Positions 1 through 7,387 are shown, numbered from the stretch's first letter. The stretch: DNA of 14,291 bases from Lachnospiraceae bacterium (GCA_009774655.1 VSOD01000063.1:1-14291), one strand, 5' to 3'. Notes: generated by a model not told the origin, from the letters alone. Numbers and translations: made by a program.

Positions 1-631
1 ATTTCAGCAGATGATTCCGCTCTCCGGACGGAATATCCCAGAGCACAACGGCGCCGTAATCCTTGACGATCTCCTCCTTGACCCGCTCGATCCCCTCCGA
101 AATATTGATGCTGTTGCCGATCTTATATTTTTCCTTCCGGGATTCGAACTTGGCCACGATGTCGTCAATCGGCCGCTCCCCGTACACGATCAGAATCTCC
201 CGGGGCGGAAACACTCTGAAATAACAGGTGTTACATACATAAACCCACACGATCGAGAAGACTGTCTGCACAAACATGGCCTCCGCGATGGGTTTCACCG
301 GCACCACCCAGTTGGCCATCAGCGATATCTGGAAATATGAAAACACATTTGCAAACAGCAGGGAGAAGAATTCCGAAATAAACACATCCACGGGCTTCAA
401 ATACCCTATCTTCAATACCCCGTAGGTGCTGGCAAAGAACAGCAGCAGCACAAAATAGATCAACAGAATCAGCACATGCCCCTTGAAAAAGAAATTAGCG
501 TGTCCGTGGAAGTGCAGGTAAGGATAGTATTCCTCAAACCAGCAATACCCATAGACTCCCGTATGGAATAGCAGCCCCACCAGGGACAGCTGCAATATGA
601 TCAACCTTTTCAGAGATTCCATTCTTCTCAT
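1..631 (-). CDS. Polyprenyl glycosylphosphotransferase (exopolysaccharide initiating enzyme), N-terminal part only
   Basis: Reading leftward from an ATG at 631 gives 210 codons that run off the left edge of the window, so the 3' part is missing. A GAGG ribosome site lies about 7 bases upstream; a second in-frame ATG is at 622. The visible part has four hydrophobic segments (about residues 8-25, 51-70, 83-107 and 116-138), then a soluble stretch starting FPPREILIVYGE (141-152) that resembles the nucleotide/CoA-binding-like domain of this family. That is the usual N-terminal half of enzymes that transfer a sugar-1-phosphate to undecaprenyl phosphate at the inner membrane. The catalytic C-terminal sugar-transferase domain is outside the window, so the substrate cannot be judged. 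It follows a GT2 gene on the same strand after about 96 bases, fitting the last visible step of a polysaccharide operon. Confidence 0.75.
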   Translation of the reverse strand, partial: MRRMESLKRLIILQLSLVGLLFHTGVYGYCWFEEYYPYLHFHGHANFFFKGHVLILLIYFVLLLFFASTYGVLKIGYLKPVDVFISEFFSLLFANVFSYFQISLMANWVVPVKPIAEAMFVQTVFSIVWVYVCNTCYFRVFPPREILIVYGERPIDDIVAKFESRKEKYKIGNSINISEGIERVKEEIVKDYGAVVLWDIPSGERNHLLK

Positions 632-674
632 GATTCAACCTCATCTGTACAAAAACGTGCGCCGCCTGTTTACA

Positions 675-693
675 GGATCCGCTTCGCGAATCC
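675..693 (-). other. Intergenic hairpin between two glycosyltransferase genes
   Basis: An 8-bp stem (675-682 with 686-693, one G-T pair) closes a 3-base loop. No T-run follows on either strand, so it is not a standard terminator. It may be an RNA-stability or processing hairpin between the GT2 gene and the sugar transferase gene. Confidence 0.35.
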
Positions 694-727
694 GGATAAG
701 CAAAAGCATCAAAGCTCGTCCAACGGC

Positions 728-1612
728 TCAGATCCGCCGTTTCGTCGCCCGGTACGCCCACATGATAAAATATCCCGCGCTGGCCGCCACCGACAGCTTC
801 TCCTGTCTGCGGTACAGATTCCAGATCCGTCTGACCGCCTCCGCCTTATTGGAGGAAAGGGATTTCGCCGGCCGCCTGTAGACCGCCAGCACCTCGTTAA
901 GTCCCCAGGCCGTATAGCCCTCCCGCAGGATCTGCCACCAGGTAGCCGTATCTTCACTCGCCACTGCCGGCATCCGCAAAAGCCTGTCCGGTATCCGCTT
1001 CCTGTCAAACAGCACCGTCGTGGTGAAGATCACCGTGCGCGACAGCGCCTGCCGGTACGTAAGCCGCTCCGGGACATGCACCACCCTGCCTGTGGGCCTG
1101 GCCTGACTGTCACCGAACTCATAAGCCGTGAACACAAATCCGGCCTCTTTTTGCCGCATAAACCGCATCTCGCGCTCCAGCTTCTCCGGATACCACACAT
1201 CATCCGCATCCAGAAACGCGATATACCTGCCCTGTGCCATATCCAGCCCGGTGTTGCGGGCCCGCGCCGCCCCCTCATTCTTCTGCTTTTGCAGGAGCAT
1301 AACCGGCTGGCCGCCCGCGCCCGTAAACATTTCCGTCCGCACGCCGGCGGCTGTAAGCACTTCTGCCTGTCCATCGGCGTCCATTAGCACTTCTGCCTGC
1401 ACGCCCTCACATGACTGCCTGGCAGCATTGTCCCGCCCTGCCTGTTTTCGCAGAGTATTCCTTATCACTTCCGCGCTGTTGTCCGGCGAACAGTCGTCAA
1501 CCAGAATCAGCTCCCAGTCCTGCCAGGTCTGCGCCTCCACCATGGCGATGGTTTCCGCGATATAGGCCGCCGCCCGGTACACAGGCACGATGATACTGAC
1601 CAGTTCTTTCAT
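728..1612 (-). CDS. GT2 family glycosyltransferase with an internal 10-residue tandem repeat
   Basis: A 294-residue GT-A fold glycosyltransferase of family 2. The N-terminus KELVSIIVPVYR, the VDDCS nucleotide-binding motif (about 38-42), NEGAARARNTG (about 111-121) and the metal-binding DAD in FLDADD (135-137) are all present. It probably adds one sugar to the lipid-linked repeat unit on the cytoplasmic side; the sugar is unknown. The ATG at 1612 is preferred over an in-frame TTG at 1615 because AGAGGA lies 7-8 bases upstream. Its A overlaps the TGA of the preceding glycosyltransferase gene (TGATG), so the two are likely translationally coupled. Odd feature: residues about 56-109, between the VDDCS motif and the NEG motif, are longer than I expect for the family and contain 3-4 copies of a 10-residue repeat of the type G-V-Q-A-E-V-L-x-x-A. 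The C-terminus is short, without clear membrane segments. Confidence 0.87.
   Translation of the reverse strand: MKELVSIIVPVYRAAAYIAETIAMVEAQTWQDWELILVDDCSPDNSAEVIRNTLRKQAGRDNAARQSCEGVQAEVLMDADGQAEVLTAAGVRTEMFTGAGGQPVMLLQKQKNEGAARARNTGLDMAQGRYIAFLDADDVWYPEKLEREMRFMRQKEAGFVFTAYEFGDSQARPTGRVVHVPERLTYRQALSRTVIFTTTVLFDRKRIPDRLLRMPAVASEDTATWWQILREGYTAWGLNEVLAVYRRPAKSLSSNKAEAVRRIWNLYRRQEKLSVAASAGYFIMWAYRATKRRI
1291..1410 (-). repeat. 30-bp tandem repeat inside the GT2 coding sequence (3 clear units plus 1 degenerate)
   Basis: Units at 1381-1410, 1351-1380 and 1321-1350 align base for base, sharing the core GCACTTCTGCCTG (one unit diverged), and 1291-1320 looks like a decayed fourth unit. The period of 30 keeps the reading frame. 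Translated units are GVQAEVLMDA, DGQAEVLTAA, GVRTEMFTGA and GGQPVMLLQK. Confidence 0.85.
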
Positions 1613-2541
1613 CAAAAATCCTCTTTCACAAGATAAATCGGTCTGTTCTTCACTTCCATGTAGGTTTTAGATAAGTATTGCCCGACTATCCCCAGGCAAA
1701 ACAGCTGCACGCCGCTGACCATCATAATAATGCACACAAGCGACGGCCAGCCGGAAGTCGGATCGCCGAAAATCAGCGTTCGTACAATCGTAAAAACAAT
1801 TATCCCAAAGGCCAGCACGCAGAACAGCGCGCCCAGCACCGCCGCGATTGTCAGCGGCACCGTGGAGAAGGCGGTGATCCCTTCCAGCGAATAGACAAAC
1901 AGCTTCCAGAAGGACCACTTCGTCTCGCCCTTCTTCCGCTCGATATTTTCATATTCCAGCCACTTCGTCTCGTAGCCTACCCAGCCGAAGATCCCCTTGG
2001 TGAACCGGTTATACTCCGTCATGGCAAGGATGGCGTCCACCACCTGTCTTGTCATCAGCCGATAGTCCCTGGCCCCGTCAACGATCTCCGTCTTGGAGAT
2101 CTTATTCATCAGCCGGTAGAACATCCGCGCGAAAAAAGACCGAACCGGCGGCTCCCCCTTCCTCGTCACGCGTCTCGTCGCCACAGAGTCATAGCCCTGC
2201 TCGATATAGCCGCACATCTCGGGCAGCAGCGACGGCGGATCCTGCAGATCCGCATCCATCATCACCACCAGATCTCCCCGGGATTTCTGCAGGCCCGCAT
2301 AGATGGCGGCCTCCTTGCCGAAATTCCGTGAAAAGGACAGCAGATGCACTCTTGCATCCTCCCCGTGCAGCTTCCTGATCTCCTGCACCGTCTTATCTGT
2401 AGAACCGTCATCCACATAGATGACCTCCACCTCTATCTCCTTTTCCTCAAAAAAAGAAGTATTCCGAAACAGTTCGTCATAAAAATCCCTGATATTCTCT
2501 TCCTCATTATAGCAGGGTACTATAACGCTGAGTAATTTCAT
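1612..2541 (-). CDS. GtrB/DPM1-like membrane GT2 glycosyltransferase
   Basis: A 309-residue protein of the family that charges undecaprenyl phosphate with a sugar (GtrB, ArnC, DPM1-like). It starts KLLSVIVPCYNEEENI, has VDDGSTD (43-49), FGKEAAIYAGL (74-84), the MMDADLQDPP metal/catalytic motif (94-103) and a charged RKKGETKWS stretch (202-210). Two C-terminal membrane segments (about 226-257 and 265-292) precede a RPIYLV tail typical of the family. Length is normal. It probably makes a polyprenyl-phosphate sugar donor used on the outer membrane face. It is the first gene after the terminator of the Spo0A-like gene, 67 bases beyond it, and is coupled to the downstream GT2 gene by a TGATG overlap. 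I see only a weak promoter candidate in the gap (a TATGAT near 2582-2587 without a good -35), so its transcription start is open. Confidence 0.88.
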   Translation of the reverse strand: MKLLSVIVPCYNEEENIRDFYDELFRNTSFFEEKEIEVEVIYVDDGSTDKTVQEIRKLHGEDARVHLLSFSRNFGKEAAIYAGLQKSRGDLVVMMDADLQDPPSLLPEMCGYIEQGYDSVATRRVTRKGEPPVRSFFARMFYRLMNKISKTEIVDGARDYRLMTRQVVDAILAMTEYNRFTKGIFGWVGYETKWLEYENIERKKGETKWSFWKLFVYSLEGITAFSTVPLTIAAVLGALFCVLAFGIIVFTIVRTLIFGDPTSGWPSLVCIIMMVSGVQLFCLGIVGQYLSKTYMEVKNRPIYLVKEDF

Positions 2542-2607
2542 AAACCGTACCGCACCTTTCTTCTGCTGCTTCCAGCCCAGACTATCATAATTCTAGCATA
2601 ATTCAAC

Positions 2608-2634
2608 AAAAAAAGGAAGAGACGTATCTCTTCC
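2608..2634 (-). terminator. Rho-independent terminator of the Spo0A-like gene
   Basis: On the minus strand an 8-bp perfect stem GGAAGAGA / TCTCTTCC with a TACG loop is followed directly by seven Ts. It starts about 25 bases after the stop codon at 2659 and separates this gene from the downstream glycosyltransferase gene. Confidence 0.92.
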
Positions 2635-2658
2635 CGGATGCTCCTGTGTCTGTATTGT

Positions 2659-3045
2659 CTATACCATCTCATATTCCAGCCGGATATGATCTGCAACCGC
2701 CGCGATATACTCGCTGTTTGTCGGTCTGCTGTACTCTTCCGAATTACTGTAGCCGAATAATTCTTCGAACAGGTCGCTGTTTCCTCTCTCCCACGATACC
2801 TCGATCGCGTTGCGGATCGCACGCTCTATTTTCTGGTCCGTAGTTTTATGCCGCTTCGCCAGATCCGGATACAACAGTTTGGTAACACTGCCTACCAGTT
2901 CCATATCTTCTGTACACATTTCCACAGCGCTTCTCAAATAGTAGTAGCCTCTCAAATGCGCAGGGATACCCAGTTTGGACATGAAGTTGGAAATAGCCTC
3001 TTCCAATTCACCGCTGGTCACTGTATTTTCCTGTATCATTGCCAT
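2659..3045 (-). CDS. Stand-alone Spo0A C-terminal DNA-binding domain protein, no receiver domain
   Basis: A 128-residue protein that matches, over almost its whole length, the effector (sigma-A contact and DNA-binding) domain of the sporulation master regulator Spo0A. Family-like blocks are LGIPAHLRGYYYLRSAV (25-41), the helix-turn-helix region KLLYPDLAKRHKTT (56-69), the recognition-helix stretch ERAIRNAIEVSWERGN (74-89) and RPTNSEYIAAVAD (107-119). Only about 24 residues precede the domain, so the phospho-acceptor receiver is absent; activity cannot be set by the usual phosphorelay. AGGAG lies 5 bases before the ATG. It is a single-gene unit with its own promoter and terminator, set inside the polysaccharide locus. 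I infer a DNA-binding regulator that may act on the neighbouring genes or compete at 0A boxes. It is not a truncated spo0A in the simple sense, because start, promoter and domain limits are all intact. Confidence 0.88.
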   Translation of the reverse strand: MAMIQENTVTSGELEEAISNFMSKLGIPAHLRGYYYLRSAVEMCTEDMELVGSVTKLLYPDLAKRHKTTDQKIERAIRNAIEVSWERGNSDLFEELFGYSNSEEYSRPTNSEYIAAVADHIRLEYEMV

Positions 3046-3095
3046 TTTGCTCCTTTGCGAATCGAATTGTCAGCGTAGTTTCGTCATATAACTAC

Positions 3096-3124
3096 ATGAT
3101 ATCAGACAAACCATTCGCTGTAAA
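3096..3124 (-). promoter_or_regulatory. Sigma-A promoter of the Spo0A-like gene
   Basis: On the minus strand: -35 TTTACA (3119-3124), a 17-bp spacer, extended -10 TGA-TATCAT (-10 box at 3096-3101). It gives a leader of about 45 bases before the ATG at 3045. The spacer contains TTTGTCTGA (3102-3110), 7 of 9 matches to the 0A box TTTGTCRAA. Confidence 0.75.
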
Positions 3125-3192
3125 TTGTAATTCATCGCACCGCCGCTTTAAAGCAATACTCCGGCTGTCATACTTCGTCCATGATACTCCGC

Positions 3193-4911
3193 CTATGGTC
3201 CGCCAACCACAGCGGTATCCGTATCCTGCGCCGGCGCAAATCCGTCCGCGATCCCGGAGCCCAGAAACCTGATCCCCGCTTTTACCGGCGACGACGGAAA
3301 AGCCTGATACCCGACCTGATCCCCGCTCACCGGACAATAGAATGTTACCCCTTCGATCTCATAAGAAACCGTCTCAAAATTTTCATAGTCTTTCTGTGCC
3401 AGCCAGTAGTCATTCTCAGCGGAAGTTATGATCTCCCTGCCAAGCGCCGCCCCCTTATAGACCAGCAGAAGCGCCACCGCCGCCGTCCCGCACAGTCTGA
3501 CCGCCTTCTGCATCCCGACACCACGGCCGCCCGACATGCTCCTTTCCAAAAACGCGTCATACAGACATCCGCCCACCACCGCCGGCGTCAGATACACATA
3601 GACGCAGCCGTAACGGATCAGCGGAGAAGTACACAGCCAGAACACAAATGAGCCGGCCACAGTCACCTGCACCAGCAGCAGATCCCAGCGCCGCCGGCAC
3701 AGACCTGCGGCCATCCCTGCCGCACAGAACACCAGTACTGCCACCGCCACCGCCGCAGCGGCCACCAGCAGCCTGTCGCTGGCTGCCAGAGAACGGAACC
3801 AGTCCGGCAGCCATTCCCGCATGGAGATCTCATAGCGGGTCACATCCGAATAACCTCTGCCCCAGACCTGGATCTCACGGGCGTCATAGTCCGCCGTTCC
3901 CTTCGGTATCTTCCACGCCGCCTGAAAAAGATCGATCTGCGTAAAAGGATAGACCAGCCAGCCCGACAGGATCACATTGCGGATAAAAAAGGGCAGCGCT
4001 GTCACCAGACCGAGCAGCAGGCAGATCCCCGTCTCCTTCCACCGCCTGCCCCGCAATAGGTAGAAGGCCGGATAGAGCACCAGCAGCAGGATCAGCGCCG
4101 CCGACAGCTTCACCGTCATCAGAAAAACGCCCAGCACACAGATCAGCCCGAAAGGCAACATCTCTTTTTCCTTGTCCTCCAGAAGCTCCAGCCAGCGGAT
4201 GACGATATAGAAGGCAAGCAGTACCATAAAATAGTCGGAAGCCGGCGAGATCATCTCGTCGAAAATATTGACCAGATAGTAGATGCCCATCACCCTGGCA
4301 AAGTCGGAAGGCCAAAGCCTGCCAGCCCGCAGATGCCCCGTGATCTCCGCACAGACTTTGGCCAGCACAAAAGCCAGCCAGCCGGCAGCACAGTGAAAAG
4401 ACTGTCCGCCCAGAAAGGCCATGCTGTACAGGGCCGACAGCGCGAAGGAAGAACTGTTATACGCCAGCCGGCAGTGCAGATTCCCCAGCCCCCTGACCAC
4501 ACCGTACTCTTCCAGCCAGCGGATACTCTGGGCATGATACAAAGCCGTGTCATAGTGCAGGATCCCCCGCGAAGTACCGTATGCAAATAACAGGAAGAGG
4601 GCGAAAATACCGGCCGCCTTTCCCCGCCTGTCACGTAAGGTCTCCCGCAGCAAAAGGGCAAGTGAACGCCTCTTAACCCACAAAATGAGCAGGCAGATTG
4701 CCGTAAGCAGCAGATTCGCCAGAAGGCCCACGCGCCAGACCAGACTGAACAGCTGTGCGTACACCGTCACCGCGGCCAGTCCGCACAACAGATAAGTATC
4801 CTTATGCCTGACCCGGTACGGCACATACCGGGTCAGCGCCTGCAGTATACCGTACCCCGTAAGAAACGTGGTGGCAAGCATATAAAGCCATATTCCTGTT
4901 ACCGACAGCAT
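3193..4911 (-). CDS. LIC_10190-like polytopic membrane protein, putative GT-C glycosyltransferase
   Basis: A 572-residue protein with about ten or more hydrophobic segments spread from residue 5 to about 500, then a soluble tail. After the third or fourth segment lies a conserved-looking loop HYDTALYHAQSIRW (119-132), EEYG, GNLHCRLAYNSS (143-154). I associate this loop with the LIC_10190 family of membrane proteins, which sit in polysaccharide loci. The acidic residue in an external loop close to the N-terminus is also how GT-C enzymes that use polyprenyl-phosphate sugars are built, so it may take sugar from the GtrB-like enzyme's product; that role is inference. It begins 3 bases after gmd ends, with AAAGG about 10 bases before the ATG, so it is co-transcribed with gmd. 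No clear terminator follows its stop, so read-through into the Spo0A-like gene is possible. Confidence 0.7.
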   Translation of the reverse strand: MLSVTGIWLYMLATTFLTGYGILQALTRYVPYRVRHKDTYLLCGLAAVTVYAQLFSLVWRVGLLANLLLTAICLLILWVKRRSLALLLRETLRDRRGKAAGIFALFLLFAYGTSRGILHYDTALYHAQSIRWLEEYGVVRGLGNLHCRLAYNSSSFALSALYSMAFLGGQSFHCAAGWLAFVLAKVCAEITGHLRAGRLWPSDFARVMGIYYLVNIFDEMISPASDYFMVLLAFYIVIRWLELLEDKEKEMLPFGLICVLGVFLMTVKLSAALILLLVLYPAFYLLRGRRWKETGICLLLGLVTALPFFIRNVILSGWLVYPFTQIDLFQAAWKIPKGTADYDAREIQVWGRGYSDVTRYEISMREWLPDWFRSLAASDRLLVAAAAVAVAVLVFCAAGMAAGLCRRRWDLLLVQVTVAGSFVFWLCTSPLIRYGCVYVYLTPAVVGGCLYDAFLERSMSGGRGVGMQKAVRLCGTAAVALLLVYKGAALGREIITSAENDYWLAQKDYENFETVSYEIEGVTFYCPVSGDQVGYQAFPSSPVKAGIRFLGSGIADGFAPAQDTDTAVVGGP

Positions 4912-4914
4912 AGA

Positions 4915-5988
4915 TCATGCCTTTCTCTGACGTTCTGCATATTCCTCACAGCTCATGCCCGCGATTTCTCTCAAGTCCTCGTCCATCATCATTGCCACGA
5001 GTCCCTTAAAGTCCACATCCCGCTTCCAGCCAAGCTCCTTCTCCGCCTTCGCGCAGTCGCCCCAGAGGAACTCCACCTCCGCCGGCCGGTAGAATTCGGG
5101 ATTCACATCTACCAGCAGCCGGCCCGAAACCGCATCGTATCCTTTCTCATTGACACCGGTGCCCTCCCAGCGGATCTCAATACCCAGCTCGGCAAAAGCC
5201 GCCTCCACGAATTCTCTCACCGTATGCGTTTCGTTCGTGGCCAGTACATAGTCGTCGGCCCTGTCCTGCTGCAGCATCAGCCACATGCCCTTCACATAAT
5301 CCCCCGCAAAACCCCAGTCGCGTTTCGCGTTCATATTGCCCAGGGACAGTTTGTCCTGTCCGCCGGCTATGATATTCGCGATCGCCAGCGTGATCTTGCG
5401 CGTAACGAAGTTCTCGCCCCGCCGCGGGGACTCATGATTGAACAGAATACCGTTGCAGGCATACATATTGTAAGACTCCCTGTAATTCACCGTGATCCAG
5501 TAAGAATACAGCTTCGCCGCACCGTAAGGACTTTTCGGATAAAAAGGTGTCTTCTCGCTCTGGGGCGCCGTCTCCGGAATACCGCCGAACAGCTCCGAAG
5601 TGGAAGCCTGATAGAATCTGCACGTACCGCCGTTGACCCGGATCGCCTCCAGAAGTTTCAGCGTACTCACACCTGTAGCCTCCGCCGTGTACTCCGGCAC
5701 GTCGAAGGAAATGCCCACATGGGACTGTGCCGCCAGATTATAAACCTCCGTGGGCCGGATCTCAGCGATCAGCCTCATCAGATTGCTGGAATCCGTCGTG
5801 TCCGCAAAATGCAGGAAAAACTTTACCTTATGATAATCGGAAGCGATCAGATGATCGATCCGCGCCGTGTTCGAAATACTGTGCCGCCTTATAAGCCCGT
5901 GCACCTCATACCCCTTCTCCAGCAAAAACTCTGCCAGATAGGATCCGTCCTGTCCCGTAATACCCGTGATCAATGCTATTTTCTGCAT
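4915..5988 (-). CDS. gmd: GDP-mannose 4,6-dehydratase
   Basis: A 357-residue short-chain dehydrogenase/reductase that converts GDP-D-mannose to GDP-4-keto-6-deoxy-D-mannose using bound NADP, the precursor of GDP-fucose, GDP-rhamnose, GDP-perosamine and related sugars. Family marks: the glycine-rich TGITGQDGSYLAEFLLEKGY (8-27), RRHS (34-37), NLAAQSHVGISF (84-95), STSELFG (129-135) with the catalytic Thr130 and Glu132, and YGAAK (155-159) with catalytic Tyr155 and Lys159. NHESPRRGENFVTRKIT (184-200) is also diagnostic. Length is typical. AGAAGG lies a few bases before the ATG. It sits 55 bases after the RmlD gene and 3 bases before the membrane protein gene on the same strand. No Fcl/GMER, Rmd or Per partner that would use its product is visible in the window. 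Confidence 0.96.
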   Translation of the reverse strand: MQKIALITGITGQDGSYLAEFLLEKGYEVHGLIRRHSISNTARIDHLIASDYHKVKFFLHFADTTDSSNLMRLIAEIRPTEVYNLAAQSHVGISFDVPEYTAEATGVSTLKLLEAIRVNGGTCRFYQASTSELFGGIPETAPQSEKTPFYPKSPYGAAKLYSYWITVNYRESYNMYACNGILFNHESPRRGENFVTRKITLAIANIIAGGQDKLSLGNMNAKRDWGFAGDYVKGMWLMLQQDRADDYVLATNETHTVREFVEAAFAELGIEIRWEGTGVNEKGYDAVSGRLLVDVNPEFYRPAEVEFLWGDCAKAEKELGWKRDVDFKGLVAMMMDEDLREIAGMSCEEYAERQRKA

Positions 5989-6043
5989 AAAACCTTCTTT
6001 TCCTTTCTTTTCTCTTGATACCCTTTACTCAACCTGAAACGCT

Positions 6044-6886
6044 TTAAAGATTTCCGATATATTCCGCGATGGCGTCATGCCAGTCCGCGAACTGAAAGTC
6101 CGTCGTCATTTTCAGCATATAATTTTCCAGAATGGAATAGGCCGGACGTGTGGCCGCCGCGCCGTACTCCTCCGAAGTGATGGCCTCCACCACCGTGCTT
6201 TTTCCCGCCAGCCGGAAGATCTCCTCCGTAAACTGCGCCCAGCTGCAGTCTCCCTCGCAGGTGCCGTGGAACAGGCCGTAATTCTCCGTAGGCAGCAGAC
6301 AGGCGATGGCCTTCGCCAGTTCTCCGGCGCTGGTGGGCGATCCCACCTGATCCATGACCACTCTCACCTTGTCATTGGTCTCCGACAACCTGAGCATGGT
6401 CTTGACAAAGTTCTTACCGTCCCCGTACAGCCAGGCCGTGCGGATAATAAAATGCCTGCTGCTGAATTCCTTCACGAACGCTTCCCCCGCCAGCTTCGTC
6501 CTGCCGTAAGCGCCCTGCGGGCCTGTCGGATCCGTCTCCCGATAGGGCCTTGTCCCTTTTCCGTCAAAAACATAGTCCGTGGAAACATGCATCAGCTTCG
6601 CGCCCGTCTCCGAAGCGGCAATGCTCAAATTCCTCGCCCCTATGGCATTGATGCGAAAAGCCAGATCCTCCTCCTTCTCGCAGGCGTCCACCGCCGTATA
6701 CGCTGCACAGTTGATGATCGCATACGGACGTACCTGCCGTGCAAATTCCATCACCCTGTCTATCTTCGTGATATCCAGCTCCCCTACGTCCGTGTTGATC
6801 AGCTCATACGCCTCGCTGCCCGCATACTGCAGATTGATGGCGCGTCCCAGCTGACCGTCCGCGCCCGTCACGATTATTTTCTTCAT
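6044..6886 (-). CDS. rfbD: dTDP-4-dehydrorhamnose reductase (RmlD family)
   Basis: A 280-residue reductase of the RmlD/RfbD family, which completes dTDP-L-rhamnose synthesis by reducing dTDP-4-dehydro-L-rhamnose with NAD(P)H. It shows the N-terminal GADGQLG nucleotide-binding motif (8-14), NCAAYTAVDACE (59-70), HVSTDYVFDG (100-109), the YGRTK active site (Tyr127, Lys131), RTAWLYG (148-154) and the VMDQVGSPTSAGELA signature that marks RmlD proper. Length is normal. GGAG lies 8 bases before the ATG. It is the first gene of the leftward operon and has a promoter candidate about 95 bases upstream. The RmlA, RmlB and RmlC partners are not in the window and must be encoded elsewhere if it makes dTDP-rhamnose. 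Being beside gmd, a role on a GDP-linked keto sugar is possible but less likely. Confidence 0.9.
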   Translation of the reverse strand: MKKIIVTGADGQLGRAINLQYAGSEAYELINTDVGELDITKIDRVMEFARQVRPYAIINCAAYTAVDACEKEEDLAFRINAIGARNLSIAASETGAKLMHVSTDYVFDGKGTRPYRETDPTGPQGAYGRTKLAGEAFVKEFSSRHFIIRTAWLYGDGKNFVKTMLRLSETNDKVRVVMDQVGSPTSAGELAKAIACLLPTENYGLFHGTCEGDCSWAQFTEEIFRLAGKSTVVEAITSEEYGAAATRPAYSILENYMLKMTTDFQFADWHDAIAEYIGNL

Positions 6887-6980
6887 ACTGCTCTCCCGCC
6901 TTCCGATTTTTTGTCACTCCTGCCTGTCTCACTGCATATTTTTCCCAAAACACTTCTTTTTGAATCATCACAGTACCATT

Positions 6981-7009
6981 ATCATACAACCTGCTGCCAA
7001 ATTATGCAA
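6981..7009 (-). promoter_or_regulatory. Candidate promoter of the rfbD-gmd operon
   Basis: Minus strand: TTGCAT (7004-7009), 17-bp spacer, TATGAT (6981-6986). The -10 matches well (5 of 6), the -35 poorly (3 of 6). The leader to the ATG would be about 90 bases. Confidence 0.5.
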
Positions 7010-7054
7010 ATAAAATCCCATATAACGCCCCAGACCGGCGCAGTGCGAAAGGAC

Positions 7055-7183
7055 ATGCCGGCGCTGGTAAAGAAGATCGGGAAAACAATCTATGGTATCT
7101 GGGTGTATTTCAGTGGGACCAGCAGGGAAACCACGAGCGATAAGATCAAGCAAATGTCGGGAAATAAGACTGTACATATGTGA
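7055..7183 (+). pseudogene. TnpW-like transposon-encoded protein, C-terminal fragment
   Basis: From an ATG at 7055 the frame reads 42 residues: MPALVKKIGKTIYGIW, then VYFSGTSRETTSDKIKQM and a short tail. The pattern K-K-I-G-K-T-x-Y followed by H/Y-F-S-x-T-S-x-E-T-x-x-D-K-I matches what I know of small TnpW-type proteins carried by clostridial transposons and conjugative elements. The same frame stays open further left, opposite rfbD, but that part shows no such similarity, so only the conserved core survives. An AAAGG sits only 1-2 bases from the ATG, too close to be a useful ribosome site. It lies between the rfbD promoter and the transposase gene and is probably a scar of an earlier insertion. 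The call rests on motif memory only. Confidence 0.45.
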
Positions 7184-7387
7184 AAAAGCGATAATAATGG
7201 GATGTCGGTATTTAGGAATGCCTGACTCAATACACCGGATAACGGCTTGTAAAATCAGGAGGTTTATGGTAGCATGGAATCATGAAAACGAAAGAAAAGG
7301 CAGGCGGGACATTGACATCAACGGAACAGCAGCACCAAAAAGGATTTACAGCGCCTGCGTGACTTACGGCCTATTGACGATGATTTT

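Noticed and set aside
1321..1410. CRISPR array
   Set aside because: The 30-bp units are contiguous with no spacers and lie in frame inside a glycosyltransferase gene.
1678..2331. Plus-strand frame of 217 codons opposite the GtrB-like gene
   Set aside because: Shadow frame with low-complexity R/H/P-rich translation; the minus-strand gene has all family motifs.
4804..6018. Long plus-strand frame (404 codons) opposite gmd
   Set aside because: It is antisense to an unmistakable gmd with catalytic residues; its translation is rich in R, H, Q and P with no recognisable motif.
6077..7054. Long plus-strand frame opposite rfbD
   Set aside because: Antisense to a clear RmlD gene. Only its last 42 codons, beyond the operon, look like protein sequence and are listed separately.
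7337..7343. Programmed ribosomal frameshift in the transposase gene
   Set aside because: The run CAAAAAGGA needs a +1 shift and does not form a standard X-XXY-YYZ slippery site; no downstream stimulatory hairpin was seen. Mutation or sequencing error is simpler.
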